Below, piece after piece: positions 8,262-16,062 of a DNA stretch of 44,010 nt. Both the position numbers and the translations under genes were made by a program. Numbering within the stretch: position 1 is the stretch's first letter; each line of letters begins with the position of its first letter. Source of the stretch: Calditrichota bacterium. Lineage in GTDB: Bacteria > Zhuqueibacterota > JdFR-76 > BMS3Abin05. The notes under the pieces were generated by a model that was not told the origin of the DNA, searched no databases, and saw nothing but the letters and a program-made list of their open reading frames with translations. Where the stretch lies: NCBI GenBank assembly GCA_013151735.1, contig JAADHR010000047.1, positions 11,569 through 55,578 on the forward strand. Direction: 5' to 3'.

Positions 8262-9167
8262 ATGGCTGAGCAATCGGATAAACGCTACTTCGTTATTCTC
8301 AATCCTCACTCGGGACGGGGCAAAGCCGCGAAACTGCGGCCCAAAATCGAAGAGACCCTGCGCCGGAAAAATCTGGATTTTGTTCTTGTAGAAACCCAAG
8401 GGCAGGGGCATGCCGAAAAGCTGGCCCGGGAGGCTCCTCCGGACTTTGACGTGATTGTGGCGGCCGGGGGAGATGGCACGGCCAATGAGGTGGTGAACGG
8501 TCTCATGAAAAATCCACGCCCCATGGGGTTGATTCCCACGGGCTCCGGGAACGATTTTGCGCGGGCCATGGCCATCCCGTTTCAGTGGCAAAAGGCGATT
8601 GACGTTCTGATTCAAAATCAGGAAAAGCGAATTGACGTGGGTTGGGTGAACGGACGCTACTTCCCCAACGGATTTGGCGTGGGGTTCGACGCCCTTGTTG
8701 TTCTGGAAAGCTCAAAAGTCACCCGCCTGCGGGGATTTTTAATCTACCTCTATTCGGTTTTGAAAAGCATCTTCTTCTATTCCAGCCCCCATTTGACCAT
8801 TCATCTGGACAATCGGCACAAAATTGAGGGACGTATTTTTATGCTGACCGTCGGGAACGGGGTTTCGCTGGGAGGCGGCTTTTTGCTGACCCCGAATGCC
8901 CAAAACAACGACGGAATTTTCGATGTTTGCGTGATCCACCACTTGAGTAAACCCCAGATTTTTTGGCATTTGCCAAAGGTTTTCTGGGGCGGGCACGTCA
9001 AAATCAAACCGGTTGAAATGCTGCAGGCCAAGGAACTCGTTGTGAAATCGACGGGGCCGGTGGGCGGGCATGTGGATGGTGAGATCGTTGAGATGGATCG
9101 TCAGGAATTCCGGGTGAAGATTTTTCCGAAAGCCCTTTCCGTGATCGGAGGAAGCCCCGGTGAGTAG
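8262..9167 (+). CDS. Diacylglycerol kinase-family lipid kinase (DagK/YegS type)
   Basis: A 301-residue soluble lipid kinase of the DagK/YegS/sphingosine-kinase fold, expected to phosphorylate diacylglycerol or a related lipid at the inner membrane. Motifs: YFVILNPHSGRGKA (N-terminal nucleotide motif), AAGGDGTANEVVNGLM (the GGDGT ATP site), LIPTGSGNDFARAM and, near the C terminus, GGHVDGEIVEMD. ATG 8262 is preferred; the frame is open back to 8241 but that start would lie inside ridA. The length is typical. The neighbouring lipid genes (exporter, UbiA, GGR, CDP-alcohol transferase) make a membrane-lipid role plausible; the substrate is not determined. Confidence 0.88.
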   Translation: MAEQSDKRYFVILNPHSGRGKAAKLRPKIEETLRRKNLDFVLVETQGQGHAEKLAREAPPDFDVIVAAGGDGTANEVVNGLMKNPRPMGLIPTGSGNDFARAMAIPFQWQKAIDVLIQNQEKRIDVGWVNGRYFPNGFGVGFDALVVLESSKVTRLRGFLIYLYSVLKSIFFYSSPHLTIHLDNRHKIEGRIFMLTVGNGVSLGGGFLLTPNAQNNDGIFDVCVIHHLSKPQIFWHLPKVFWGGHVKIKPVEMLQAKELVVKSTGPVGGHVDGEIVEMDRQEFRVKIFPKALSVIGGSPGE

Positions 9168-9666
9168 TCGTTTTTGGGCGGGAATACTGATTGGTGTTGT
9201 GTGGCTGACCGCTGCCGGTGGGCTCAGGGCTCAAAATCAATTTAACCGGAATCTTTTAATGATTGGAAATTCGCAGACAACGCCGGATACCGCGAAACAC
9301 AAATCCTTAATCCGTTCCCCCCGGGGGGCCTTGTGGCGGGCCCTTGCTTTTCCGGGTTGGGGTCAGTGGTACAATGGAAAAAAAGCAAAGGCGGTTCTGG
9401 TTTTTACGGCGGAAACCGGATTAATTGCCACGGCGATTTATTGGAACCAAAAGGTGCAGTCGGCGCCCACCGATTACGATCGTGCATTTTACGAGAACAA
9501 TCGAAACCTGTCCAATTGGTGGCTTCTGTTTACCATTTTTATGAGCGCAACGGACGCTTACGTGGATGCCCAGCTTTCCAATTTTGATGTGAGTCCGAAC
9601 CTTTCCTTTTCGGAGAGTCACAAAGCCCTTCCGATTGGCATTTCACTGCGGATTCATTTTAACTAA
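9160..9666 (+). CDS. DUF5683-like envelope protein
   Basis: A 168-residue protein starting at GTG 9160, overlapping the lipid kinase end by 8 bases, with GGAGG at 9147-9151. It has a hydrophobic N terminus that looks like a signal peptide ending near GLRAQ. The conserved ALWRALAFPGWGQWYNGKKAKA motif then leads into a membrane segment (quoted in part). A second hydrophobic segment is NWWLLFTIFMSATDAYVDAQL. The 'FPGxGQxYN' motif followed by 'DAYVDAxL' is typical of DUF5683 proteins of FCB bacteria. Their function is unknown. The C terminus (GISLRIHFN) has a beta-strand-like aromatic ending. It probably belongs to the operon of the lipid kinase. Confidence 0.75.
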   Translation: MSSRFWAGILIGVVWLTAAGGLRAQNQFNRNLLMIGNSQTTPDTAKHKSLIRSPRGALWRALAFPGWGQWYNGKKAKAVLVFTAETGLIATAIYWNQKVQSAPTDYDRAFYENNRNLSNWWLLFTIFMSATDAYVDAQLSNFDVSPNLSFSESHKALPIGISLRIHFN

Positions 9667-9827
9667 CCGGTACCAAAAACGGTTCGGCAAAAAAACTGAA
9701 CCCGCCCGTCAACAAAATGTAACGGCTTTCACGAATCGTTTGTCAGGAATGTGAGTTTCTCCCAAGACTATTTTTAGTTTGTAAAAGGCGCGGAAATTCA
9801 TTATATTTTTAAGGAAAAACAACGGGA

Positions 9828-10337
9828 TTGTTTGAGGCCGTGCGTAAAAATCAACCTGTAAATGGGGGGCGGTTTTCAGGATTTGGAAGATCGTCGTGGA
9901 AAAACAGCGGCAGGGCAAGGGCTGTTCATCAGAGCCTTTTCTTGCTGATCATTTTTTGGATACTGGTGCCTGCAAGCGGACTGGCGCAATTTCGCAGTCC
10001 GGCCGGAACATCCCCTCCGCGTGTGAATGCGTTCCCACGGGATTTTTTCCCGGGGTGCTCGGGAGACAAATGGATCGCCAATGATAAGTATCGCCATTTC
10101 GTGGGCAGTGCGTTTGCGGCCGCATCCGGGTATTGGATGATGCGGTACAATCTGCGCCGGCCCAAAAAAGAGGCGATTTTATTTGGAGGGGGGTTTTCGT
10201 TTTCCCTGGGTCTTGGCAAGGAACTGCGCGACAAATATTTTCACGCGGGCTGTGCCAGCTGGAAGGACCTCACGGCAGACCTTTTGGGCATCGCTTTTGG
10301 CCTGATTTTCTACACGGAAACCATTCGGTGGCAGTAG
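9828..10337 (+). CDS. DUF2279/YfiM-like envelope protein
   Basis: A protein of up to 169 residues. A hydrophobic signal-like segment (LFLLIIFWILVPASGLAQ) ends near residue 54. The C-terminal part, DKYRHFVGSAFAAASGYW then GLGKELRDKYF then WKDLTADLLGIAFG, fits the DUF2279/YfiM pattern: a 'DKxxHF' start, a 'GKExxD' middle and a 'DLxADxxG' end. Members are predicted periplasmic or membrane-associated proteins of unknown function. The true start is uncertain. The frame opens at TTG 9828, GTG 9840 is an alternative, and neither has a good ribosome site; about 30 residues before the hydrophobic segment may not be real. Confidence 0.65.
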   Translation: MFEAVRKNQPVNGGRFSGFGRSSWKNSGRARAVHQSLFLLIIFWILVPASGLAQFRSPAGTSPPRVNAFPRDFFPGCSGDKWIANDKYRHFVGSAFAAASGYWMMRYNLRRPKKEAILFGGGFSFSLGLGKELRDKYFHAGCASWKDLTADLLGIAFGLIFYTETIRWQ

Positions 10338-10413
10338 CGGTCGCCGTGCCCTGAGACGGGTGAAAAATCAAGGGAGCATCGCGCTAAAAGCAGTTTTACG
10401 GCAACACTGCCAT

Positions 10414-10431
10414 ACCACACTAAAGTGTGGT
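10414..10431. promoter_or_regulatory. Inverted repeat upstream of purF
   Basis: ACCACAC (10414-10420), loop TAAA, GTGTGGT (10425-10431) is a perfect 7-bp inverted repeat 38 bases before the purF ATG. No T run follows, so it is a candidate operator or leader hairpin rather than a terminator. It does not resemble a purine riboswitch. Confidence 0.4.
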
Positions 10432-10468
10432 GATTGTTCAAGGAACTACAATTTTAGGTTGAAATTTT

Positions 10469-11902
10469 ATGCAGCATTGTCAAATCGAATCGGATAAACC
10501 GAGAGAATATTGCGGAATTGTGGGGGTGTATGGGGCGCCGGCCGCTTCGGAATTGGCCTATATGGGATTGTATGCTCTTCAGCATCGGGGGCAGGAGAGT
10601 GCCGGTATTGTTTCCTCGAACGGGGAAAATGTGTTTCGGCATGTGGGGATGGGACTGGTAGCAGACGTGTTCCCGGACCGGTCGGTTCTCAAAAAACTAA
10701 AAGGGCACATTGCCATTGGCCACAATCGCTATTCCACCACCGGATCCAGCCAGTTGCTCAACAGTCAGCCTCTGTTGGTAAATTGCAAGGATGGTCCGCT
10801 GGCCATTGCCCACAATGGAAATCTGATTAATTACAAGGCCCTTCGGAGAGAGCTGGAAGCCCAGGGCTCCATTTTTCAGACAACGATGGACAGCGAAGTG
10901 ATTTTACATCTCACGGCGCGGTCGCAGAAACTGACATTGCCTGAGCGTCTTATTGAAGCCCTTCAGCGTGTGAAGGGTGCGTTTTCGCTTGTTTTTTTGA
11001 CCCGAAATAAATTGATTGTGGCACGCGATCCCCACGGTATTCGCCCCCTGGCACTCGGGAAAATGAGGGATGTTTACATCGCCGCCTCGGAATCCTGCGT
11101 AATGGATTTGATTGGCGCCGAGTACATTCGGGATGTGGCGCCCGGGGAGCTGCTGATCATCGATAAAAAGGGCGTGCAGTCGTATCGGATTGCCCCCCCG
11201 ATCAAACCGGCCCATTGTATTTTTGAATTTGTGTATTTTTCCCGGCCCGACAGCCGGATTTTTGGAGAGTATGTGGACAAGGCCCGGCGGAAAATGGGAA
11301 AAAATCTGGCCATGGAACATCCGGTTGATGCGGATATTGTGATCAGTGTTCCGGATTCCAGCAACACAGCGGCGATCGGATACTCCCGGCGGACGGGCAT
11401 TAAATTTGAGATCGGCCTGATTCGGAATCATTACATTGGTCGTACGTTCATTCAGCCCAGTCAGGCCATGCGAAATATCAATGTGCGAATCAAATTCAAT
11501 CCGGTAGGCGGCGTTCTAAAGGACCGGCGGGTTGTTATTGTGGAGGATTCCATTGTTCGGGGAACCACGCTGAAAAATCTGGTCAAAATGATTCGCAGGG
11601 CAGGGGCCCGGGAAATTCACATTCGCGTATCCTCGCCGCCAATTAAATATCCCTGTTTTTACGGAATGGATTTTCCCACTCAGGAAGAGGTCATTGCCTC
11701 CAGCCAATCCCTTGAAGATATTCGGGACTATCTGGAGGTTGACAGCCTGGAGTATTTATCATTGGAAGGCCTCCTGGCATCCGTTCCCAACAGCGATAAA
11801 GGGTATTGTACGGCCTGTTTCAGCGGTGTTTATCCCATCGCACGGGAAGAAAACGGAAGTAAACTCTCTCTGGATGAATCGTTAAAGACGGTTGAGATTT
11901 AA
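10469..11902 (+). CDS. purF: Amidophosphoribosyltransferase
   Basis: A 477-residue enzyme for the first committed step of purine synthesis: PRPP plus glutamine gives phosphoribosylamine. The N-terminal glutaminase begins at Cys15 in REYCGIVGVYG after a 14-residue propeptide that must be cleaved, as in the Bacillus-type enzyme. MGLYALQHRGQESAG and IGHNRYSTTG follow. The C-terminal PRPP domain carries VVIVEDSIVRGTT. Cysteines placed for an oxygen-sensitive [4Fe-4S] cluster are seen in AHCIFEFVYF, YPCFYGMDF and YCTACFSG. It is preceded by an inverted repeat and stands apart from the other pur genes in the window, so it probably has its own promoter. Confidence 0.96.
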   Translation: MQHCQIESDKPREYCGIVGVYGAPAASELAYMGLYALQHRGQESAGIVSSNGENVFRHVGMGLVADVFPDRSVLKKLKGHIAIGHNRYSTTGSSQLLNSQPLLVNCKDGPLAIAHNGNLINYKALRRELEAQGSIFQTTMDSEVILHLTARSQKLTLPERLIEALQRVKGAFSLVFLTRNKLIVARDPHGIRPLALGKMRDVYIAASESCVMDLIGAEYIRDVAPGELLIIDKKGVQSYRIAPPIKPAHCIFEFVYFSRPDSRIFGEYVDKARRKMGKNLAMEHPVDADIVISVPDSSNTAAIGYSRRTGIKFEIGLIRNHYIGRTFIQPSQAMRNINVRIKFNPVGGVLKDRRVVIVEDSIVRGTTLKNLVKMIRRAGAREIHIRVSSPPIKYPCFYGMDFPTQEEVIASSQSLEDIRDYLEVDSLEYLSLEGLLASVPNSDKGYCTACFSGVYPIAREENGSKLSLDESLKTVEI

Positions 11903-11949
11903 GGTTGTTCCGATTCATCCGCATTTTTTGATCGCGTTTTCAAAGGCCG

Positions 11950-11961
11950 TTTTGATCAAAA
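11950..11961. promoter_or_regulatory. 12-bp perfect palindrome upstream of the prenyltransferase gene
   Basis: TTTTGATCAAAA at 11950-11961 is perfectly symmetrical and lies 36 bases before the ATG at 11998. A second TTTTTTGATC half-copy lies at 11924-11933, so the two can also pair as an 8-bp inverted repeat across 20 bases. It is a candidate operator for the lipid cassette or part of a weak purF terminator. Confidence 0.35.
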
Positions 11962-11997
11962 TAAAATTGAATTTTCCCTTGGTTTGAGGGGGATTGA

Positions 11998-12978
11998 ATG
12001 AAATCGTTGGCAAAACCGTTTGATTACATTTTTATTCTGAGACCCGTATTATTCTATCCGGTTTGGACGGTTTTTCTGGCGGGTGCACTTTCCGTTGGGA
12101 TGGCGCCTCAGGGGCATGGCTGGCCTCTTTTCAAACTGGATGCTTTTCACGGGGCCTGGGGGGATCTTGGGTGGGCGTTGCTCAGTTATTCCCTGCTCAT
12201 GGGAACCGTTTTTATTTTAAATCAATTAACGGATGTTGGTTCGGACAAGCGCAATTCCAAACTGTTTCTTATTGCAGATGAGCACATTTCCGCCAAGGCC
12301 GCCGTTCGGGAAGGCATCCTTATTTTGGTGCTGGGACTGCTGGCGGGTTTGAAAACCTCGGGATGGTTCCTTGGAGTGTGGGTGTTGTCGCTGCTCATTT
12401 TAGGAGTAGGCTACAGCCTGCCGCCCTTTTTGTGGAAAGACCATCCCATCAGAGGCCTTGTGACCAATTTACTGGGCGGCTTGCTCACATTTTTTGCCGG
12501 CTGGCTGAGCGTGGGATCCCCTTCGGTCGCCATGGTTTTTCATGCGCTGCCGTATATTTTTGCGGTGGGCTCCGTCTATTTTCTGACAACCATTTTGGAT
12601 GCGAAAGGCGATCTGCATTCACATAAAATTACATTTGCCGTTCGATATGGAAAACAAACGACCATTCGAATGGCCATTTTATTCGACTCAATCGCCCTCG
12701 TTCTGGGATTTCTGACCCGCGACTGGATTGTTTTTATTCCGGCGCTTCTTTCATATTTTTTGTTTGTATTTTTGATCTTTAAAAACGATAATCTTTGGCT
12801 GAATCGAATAACCCGATTACCCATTTTGCTATTGAGCCTGATGGTGGCGGTTTATTTTCCAATTTATTTTGCCGGTATTCTGGGGATTTTTCTCGTTTCG
12901 AAATGGTATTATCACGTTCGGTTTGGTTTGAATTACCCTTCGCTGAATCCGTCCTATGGTGAGAAGGAGGTTTTATGA
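11998..12978 (+). CDS. UbiA-family membrane prenyltransferase
   Basis: A 326-residue polytopic inner-membrane protein. The two Asp-rich Mg-diphosphate motifs of the UbiA family are present: NQLTDVGSD (Asn75, Asp79, Asp83) and DAKGD (Asp201, Asp205). Each is followed by a hydrophilic loop (DKRNSK; LHSHKITFAVRYGKQ), and at least seven hydrophobic helices are visible. The family moves a polyprenyl chain onto aromatic rings (menaquinone, chlorophyll, heme O) or onto geranylgeranylglyceryl phosphate (archaeal DGGGP synthase). The usual RPxxxG after motif one is replaced by LFLIADEHIS, so substrate is open. It overlaps the ferredoxin by 4 bases, then the GGR gene follows. That favours a lipid or quinone whose prenyl chains are later reduced. 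No quinone-pathway genes are nearby. Confidence 0.85.
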   Translation: MKSLAKPFDYIFILRPVLFYPVWTVFLAGALSVGMAPQGHGWPLFKLDAFHGAWGDLGWALLSYSLLMGTVFILNQLTDVGSDKRNSKLFLIADEHISAKAAVREGILILVLGLLAGLKTSGWFLGVWVLSLLILGVGYSLPPFLWKDHPIRGLVTNLLGGLLTFFAGWLSVGSPSVAMVFHALPYIFAVGSVYFLTTILDAKGDLHSHKITFAVRYGKQTTIRMAILFDSIALVLGFLTRDWIVFIPALLSYFLFVFLIFKNDNLWLNRITRLPILLLSLMVAVYFPIYFAGILGIFLVSKWYYHVRFGLNYPSLNPSYGEKEVL

Positions 12979-13151
12979 TCAGGATCAAAGAAGATCGCTG
13001 TGATTTTTGTGGAACCTGCGTGTCTGTTTGTCCGGTGGATTGCATTGAATTGCGGGAAACAGTCATCAAAATAGATGAGAAAACCTGTACAGATTGCAAA
13101 TTGTGCGTGTACGTTTGTCCCATTGAAACCCTGGAGTTTGTCGATGAGTGA
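12975..13151 (+). CDS. Small 2[4Fe-4S] ferredoxin
   Basis: A 58-residue gene easily missed because of its size. It starts at ATG 12975, overlapping the prenyltransferase stop by 4 bases, with AAGGAGG at 12964-12970. It carries two full cluster motifs: CDFCGTCVSVCP and CTDCKLCVYVCP, the classical CxxCxxCxxxCP pairs of clostridial-type ferredoxins. Its end overlaps the next gene by 8 bases. It should be a low-potential electron carrier in the cytoplasm. Being wedged between a prenyltransferase and a geranylgeranyl-reductase-family flavoprotein, it very probably supplies electrons to that reductase. An adjacent ferredoxin plays this role for the Methanosarcina lipid reductase. Confidence 0.92.
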   Translation: MIRIKEDRCDFCGTCVSVCPVDCIELRETVIKIDEKTCTDCKLCVYVCPIETLEFVDE

Positions 13152-14349
13152 TCATTACGATGTCATTGTTATTGGTGCAGGGCCGGCCGGTTCAATGGCG
13201 GCCTGGCATGCCTCACTGGGCGGAGCAAAGGTATTGGTGCTGGAAAAGGACCGCGATATCGGCTTGCCGGTTCGCTGTGCCGAAGGAGTGGGAGCCGCCG
13301 GACTTCAGAGTCTTATTGAAGCCGACCCCCGGTGGATTGCGAATAAAATTGAGGGAATTAATCTGATTTCTCCACACGGAAAGCGGGTTCATCTGGCAAA
13401 CGAGGATTTCGGGTATGTCCTGAACCGCAAATTGTTCGACAATTTTTTGGCGGAAAAGGCCTCGAAAGCAGGAGCCGAAATCTTAACCAAGGCTTATGCG
13501 GAAGAGCTTCTTTTTGATGAAAAGGGTGACGTGAACGGTGTTGTTTTTTCACGCTTCGGAAAACGCCTGTCCCTGCGGGCAAAAATTGTTATGGGGGCCG
13601 ACGGGGTGGAGTCCCGTGTGGGGCGCTGGGCCGGTATCCGAACGCAATTAAAACTCAGGGATATTGAAACGTGCGTCCAGTTTACGATGGCCAATGTGGA
13701 TGTAACGCCGAGCGATTGTGATTTTTACTTTTCTCACGAACGTGCGCCCGGAGGTTACATCTGGGTGTTTCCCAAGGGGGATGGAATTGCCAATGTCGGT
13801 CTCGGAATTTCCGGTGAATACGCACAATACCAATCGCCGCTGCGCTATCTGGAGGATTTCGTACAGGAACATTTCCCGAAAGCCTCCGTTTTAACAACAA
13901 CCGTGGGCGGAGTCCCCGTTGCACCCACCAATAAGCAAATTGTAAAAAACGGCTTTATGTTGATCGGCGATGCCGCGCATCAGGCCAATCCCATTTCTGG
14001 CGGCGGCATTGTCCCGGCCATGGTTGCCGGAAAGCTGGCCGGACAGGTGGCGGCTGAGGCGGTTCAAACGGGAGATGTTTCCGCAGCGTTTCTCAAAAAA
14101 TATGAGCGTCAGTGGTATAAATCCGAGGGCAACACACACAAAATCACCTATCGGCTAAAGGAGGCCGTTTATAAACTGACGGACGATGATTTAAACAAAA
14201 CAGCCGATTCGATTCTTTCCCTTCCGGAAGGAAAGCGCACAATTGTGGCTGTCTTTAAAAAGGCGCTGTATAACAAGCCTTCACTTATCCTGGATGCATT
14301 GAAGGTTTTTAAGATGAGCATCAGTGAAGTCTTTGATCCGTTAAGCTAA
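13144..14349 (+). CDS. Geranylgeranyl reductase-family flavoprotein (archaeal lipid-reductase type)
   Basis: A 401-residue FAD enzyme of the GGR family. ATG 13144 begins MSDHYDVIVIGAGPAGS, placing the FAD GxGxxG motif at residues 10-15; an upstream extension to 13075 would lie within the ferredoxin and is rejected. Other motifs: VLEKDRDIGLPVRCAEGVG (the substrate-side Cys motif), MGADGVESRVGRWAG, YIWVFPKG at 205-212 (the YxWxFPK signature of archaeal-type GGRs), and MLIGDAAHQANPISGGGI for FAD. Such enzymes saturate double bonds of geranylgeranyl chains in lipids, chlorophyll or menaquinone. With the ferredoxin overlap and a UbiA enzyme upstream, reduction of prenylated membrane lipid is the best guess. 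There are no photosynthesis genes here. Confidence 0.87.
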   Translation: MSDHYDVIVIGAGPAGSMAAWHASLGGAKVLVLEKDRDIGLPVRCAEGVGAAGLQSLIEADPRWIANKIEGINLISPHGKRVHLANEDFGYVLNRKLFDNFLAEKASKAGAEILTKAYAEELLFDEKGDVNGVVFSRFGKRLSLRAKIVMGADGVESRVGRWAGIRTQLKLRDIETCVQFTMANVDVTPSDCDFYFSHERAPGGYIWVFPKGDGIANVGLGISGEYAQYQSPLRYLEDFVQEHFPKASVLTTTVGGVPVAPTNKQIVKNGFMLIGDAAHQANPISGGGIVPAMVAGKLAGQVAAEAVQTGDVSAAFLKKYERQWYKSEGNTHKITYRLKEAVYKLTDDDLNKTADSILSLPEGKRTIVAVFKKALYNKPSLILDALKVFKMSISEVFDPLS

Positions 14350-14364
14350 TCCGCCTTTGGCGGG
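14350..14364. repeat. Short TCCGCC/GGCGG hairpin
   Basis: CCGCC TTT GGCGG (14351-14363) forms a tight 5-bp hairpin directly after the reductase stop. Similar TCCGC-type hairpins sit in gaps at 28144-28166 and 36642-36656, suggesting a dispersed intergenic repeat. Confidence 0.45.
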
Positions 14365-14400
14365 TTGGGAGACAGGAATGCAAATTCCCCCAAAAGGAGA

Positions 14401-15012
14401 ATGGTTTTGAGACAAAAAGTTCCTCGTGCCAAAAGGGATTCTCAGGTTAAAACGCTTCTCAAACCGGAGAGTAAAAATGAAATATGGACGATCTCGAATA
14501 TTTTAACGACCATTCGTATTTTATTGCTTCCCTGGATCATTTATTTTTTTGTGATGAATACGCGAAAATCCCAGCGTATTGCCCTGATTCTGATGATTAT
14601 TGCGGCGTTCACGGATTTGAGTGACGGCTTTCTGGCCCGGAAACTCAATCAGAAAACAAATCTTGGAAAAATCTTGGACCCCATTGCCGATAAGCTGGGA
14701 CTGTTTACCATTGGAATCTTGCTGGTCATTTACCGCAATCTCCCGGTCTGGCTTTTGGTAATATTGCTTGTCCGGGATTCGTTTTACGCCGTCTACGGAT
14801 ACACGCTTTTGCGCAAAGGGGTTGTTCCCGAGGCCAGGCTCCCGGGGAAACTCACAACCACATCGCTTGCCCTGACATTTTTATTTTATTTGTTGAAAAT
14901 ACGGCTGCTAAGCACTATATTTTTGTATATCAGTACAGTGATGATTGTGATTTCGGTGGTCGATTACGCACGGCGGTTTCTTAATGCCAAACAAGGGCTG
15001 GGATGGAAATAG
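14401..15012 (+). CDS. CDP-alcohol phosphatidyltransferase (PgsA-like)
   Basis: A membrane enzyme of about 203 residues. It transfers a phosphatidyl-type group from a CDP-activated lipid to an alcohol, for example glycerol-3-phosphate. The family motif DG..AR........G...D...D is complete in DLSDGFLARKL followed by GKILDPIADK. Four or five membrane helices follow a positively charged N terminus. The start is unclear: AGGAG at 14395-14399 is only 1 base from ATG 14401 but 7 bases from TTG 14407, which may be the real start; an upstream TTG at 14365 is also open. PgsA is the default call. Lying 51 bases after the GGR gene, it could instead act on an isoprenoid CDP-lipid; this is speculation. Confidence 0.85.
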   Translation: MVLRQKVPRAKRDSQVKTLLKPESKNEIWTISNILTTIRILLLPWIIYFFVMNTRKSQRIALILMIIAAFTDLSDGFLARKLNQKTNLGKILDPIADKLGLFTIGILLVIYRNLPVWLLVILLVRDSFYAVYGYTLLRKGVVPEARLPGKLTTTSLALTFLFYLLKIRLLSTIFLYISTVMIVISVVDYARRFLNAKQGLGWK

Positions 15013-15114
15013 ACGGGTTGCTTAGAAAGGGTAAGCAGGAGTGACTCATCGGGTGGATTGGACCTGCGGGAAGCACTCCCATCCGCAGATAAATTAATAG
15101 GAATTTGAGAAAAA

Positions 15115-16062
15115 ATGGCACTATTCGGAAAACTTCGCTCCGGGTTAACCCGGACACGCTCGGGTGTTTTGGGGCGAATTAAAGAGGCGGTTACCGGAAA
15201 GAAATCGCTGGATGACGACACACTGGACGACATCGAGGAAATCCTCATTTCCAGTGATATCGGGGTGGAAACGGTGATGGAACTGGTGGAACGCCTTCGG
15301 AAACAGGCGCGGGTAAAGCGGGATTACGAGCCGGAAGAGGTTCAGGAGATGATCCGCCGGGAGCTGAAATCCATTTTGTTTGATCAAATTCCGCAGGCAT
15401 CTGTTGATGAAGAGGCCTTTTTTCATCCCACGGAAAAACCCTTTGTGATTTTGGTGGTGGGGGTGAATGGAACAGGCAAAACCACAACCATCGGGAAACT
15501 GGCCACCCGCTTTCGGGAGGCCGGAAAGAGTGTGGTGATTGCCGCAGCAGACACGTTTCGGGCAGCCGCGTCCGAACAGTTGGGCATTTGGGCCGAACGT
15601 GCCGGTGCCGATCTGATCCGTCACCAGCCGGGTGCCGATCCGGGAGCCGTTGTGTTCGATGCACTCAATGCCGCCCTTGCCCGCAAAAAAGATGTGCTGA
15701 TTGTGGATACGGCCGGTCGTCTGCACACCAAGGTTAATCTGATGGAAGAATTGAAAAAGATCAAACGGGTCATGAACAAGCTTCTTCCGGAGGCTCCCCA
15801 TGAAACCCTCTTGGTGCTGGATGCGACAACCGGACAAAATAGTATCCGCCAGGCGGAGCAATTTCGCCAGGCTGTGGATGTCACCGGGATTGTGCTTACC
15901 AAACTGGATGGAACGGCCAAAGGAGGGGTGGTTTTAAGCATTATGAAGGAATTGGGAATTCCGGTAAAATTCGTAGGGTTGGGGGAGCAGATTGACGACC
16001 TGGCCGCGTTCGATCTGGATCGCTTTATCGATGCCATTTTTTCGGAGAACAATCAGGCGTGA
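15115..16062 (+). CDS. ftsY: Signal recognition particle receptor FtsY
   Basis: A 315-residue SRP-GTPase that docks ribosome-SRP complexes at the inner membrane. It has a short N-terminal A region, an N-domain (LDDIEEILISSDIGVETVMEL) and a G-domain. The G-domain has the P loop GVNGTGKTTTIGKLA, the DTFRAAASEQL insertion box, VDTAGRLHTKVNLMEEL, TKLDGTAKGG and the closing FVGLGEQIDDLAAFD. The short A domain means membrane attachment relies on the amphipathic N terminus. It overlaps rimO by four bases. Confidence 0.96.
   Translation: MALFGKLRSGLTRTRSGVLGRIKEAVTGKKSLDDDTLDDIEEILISSDIGVETVMELVERLRKQARVKRDYEPEEVQEMIRRELKSILFDQIPQASVDEEAFFHPTEKPFVILVVGVNGTGKTTTIGKLATRFREAGKSVVIAAADTFRAAASEQLGIWAERAGADLIRHQPGADPGAVVFDALNAALARKKDVLIVDTAGRLHTKVNLMEELKKIKRVMNKLLPEAPHETLLVLDATTGQNSIRQAEQFRQAVDVTGIVLTKLDGTAKGGVVLSIMKELGIPVKFVGLGEQIDDLAAFDLDRFIDAIFSENNQA

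Noticed and set aside
10338-10468. Purine riboswitch before purF
   Set aside because: Only one simple hairpin is present; the three-way junction and conserved loops are not visible.
13075-13143. N-terminal extension of the GGR protein
   Set aside because: These codons are the out-of-frame ferredoxin gene; ATG 13144 starts exactly where the FAD-binding fold should begin.
15145-15861. 238-codon - strand frame opposite ftsY
   Set aside because: It mirrors the conserved G-domain of ftsY and has no recognisable protein features or ribosome site.
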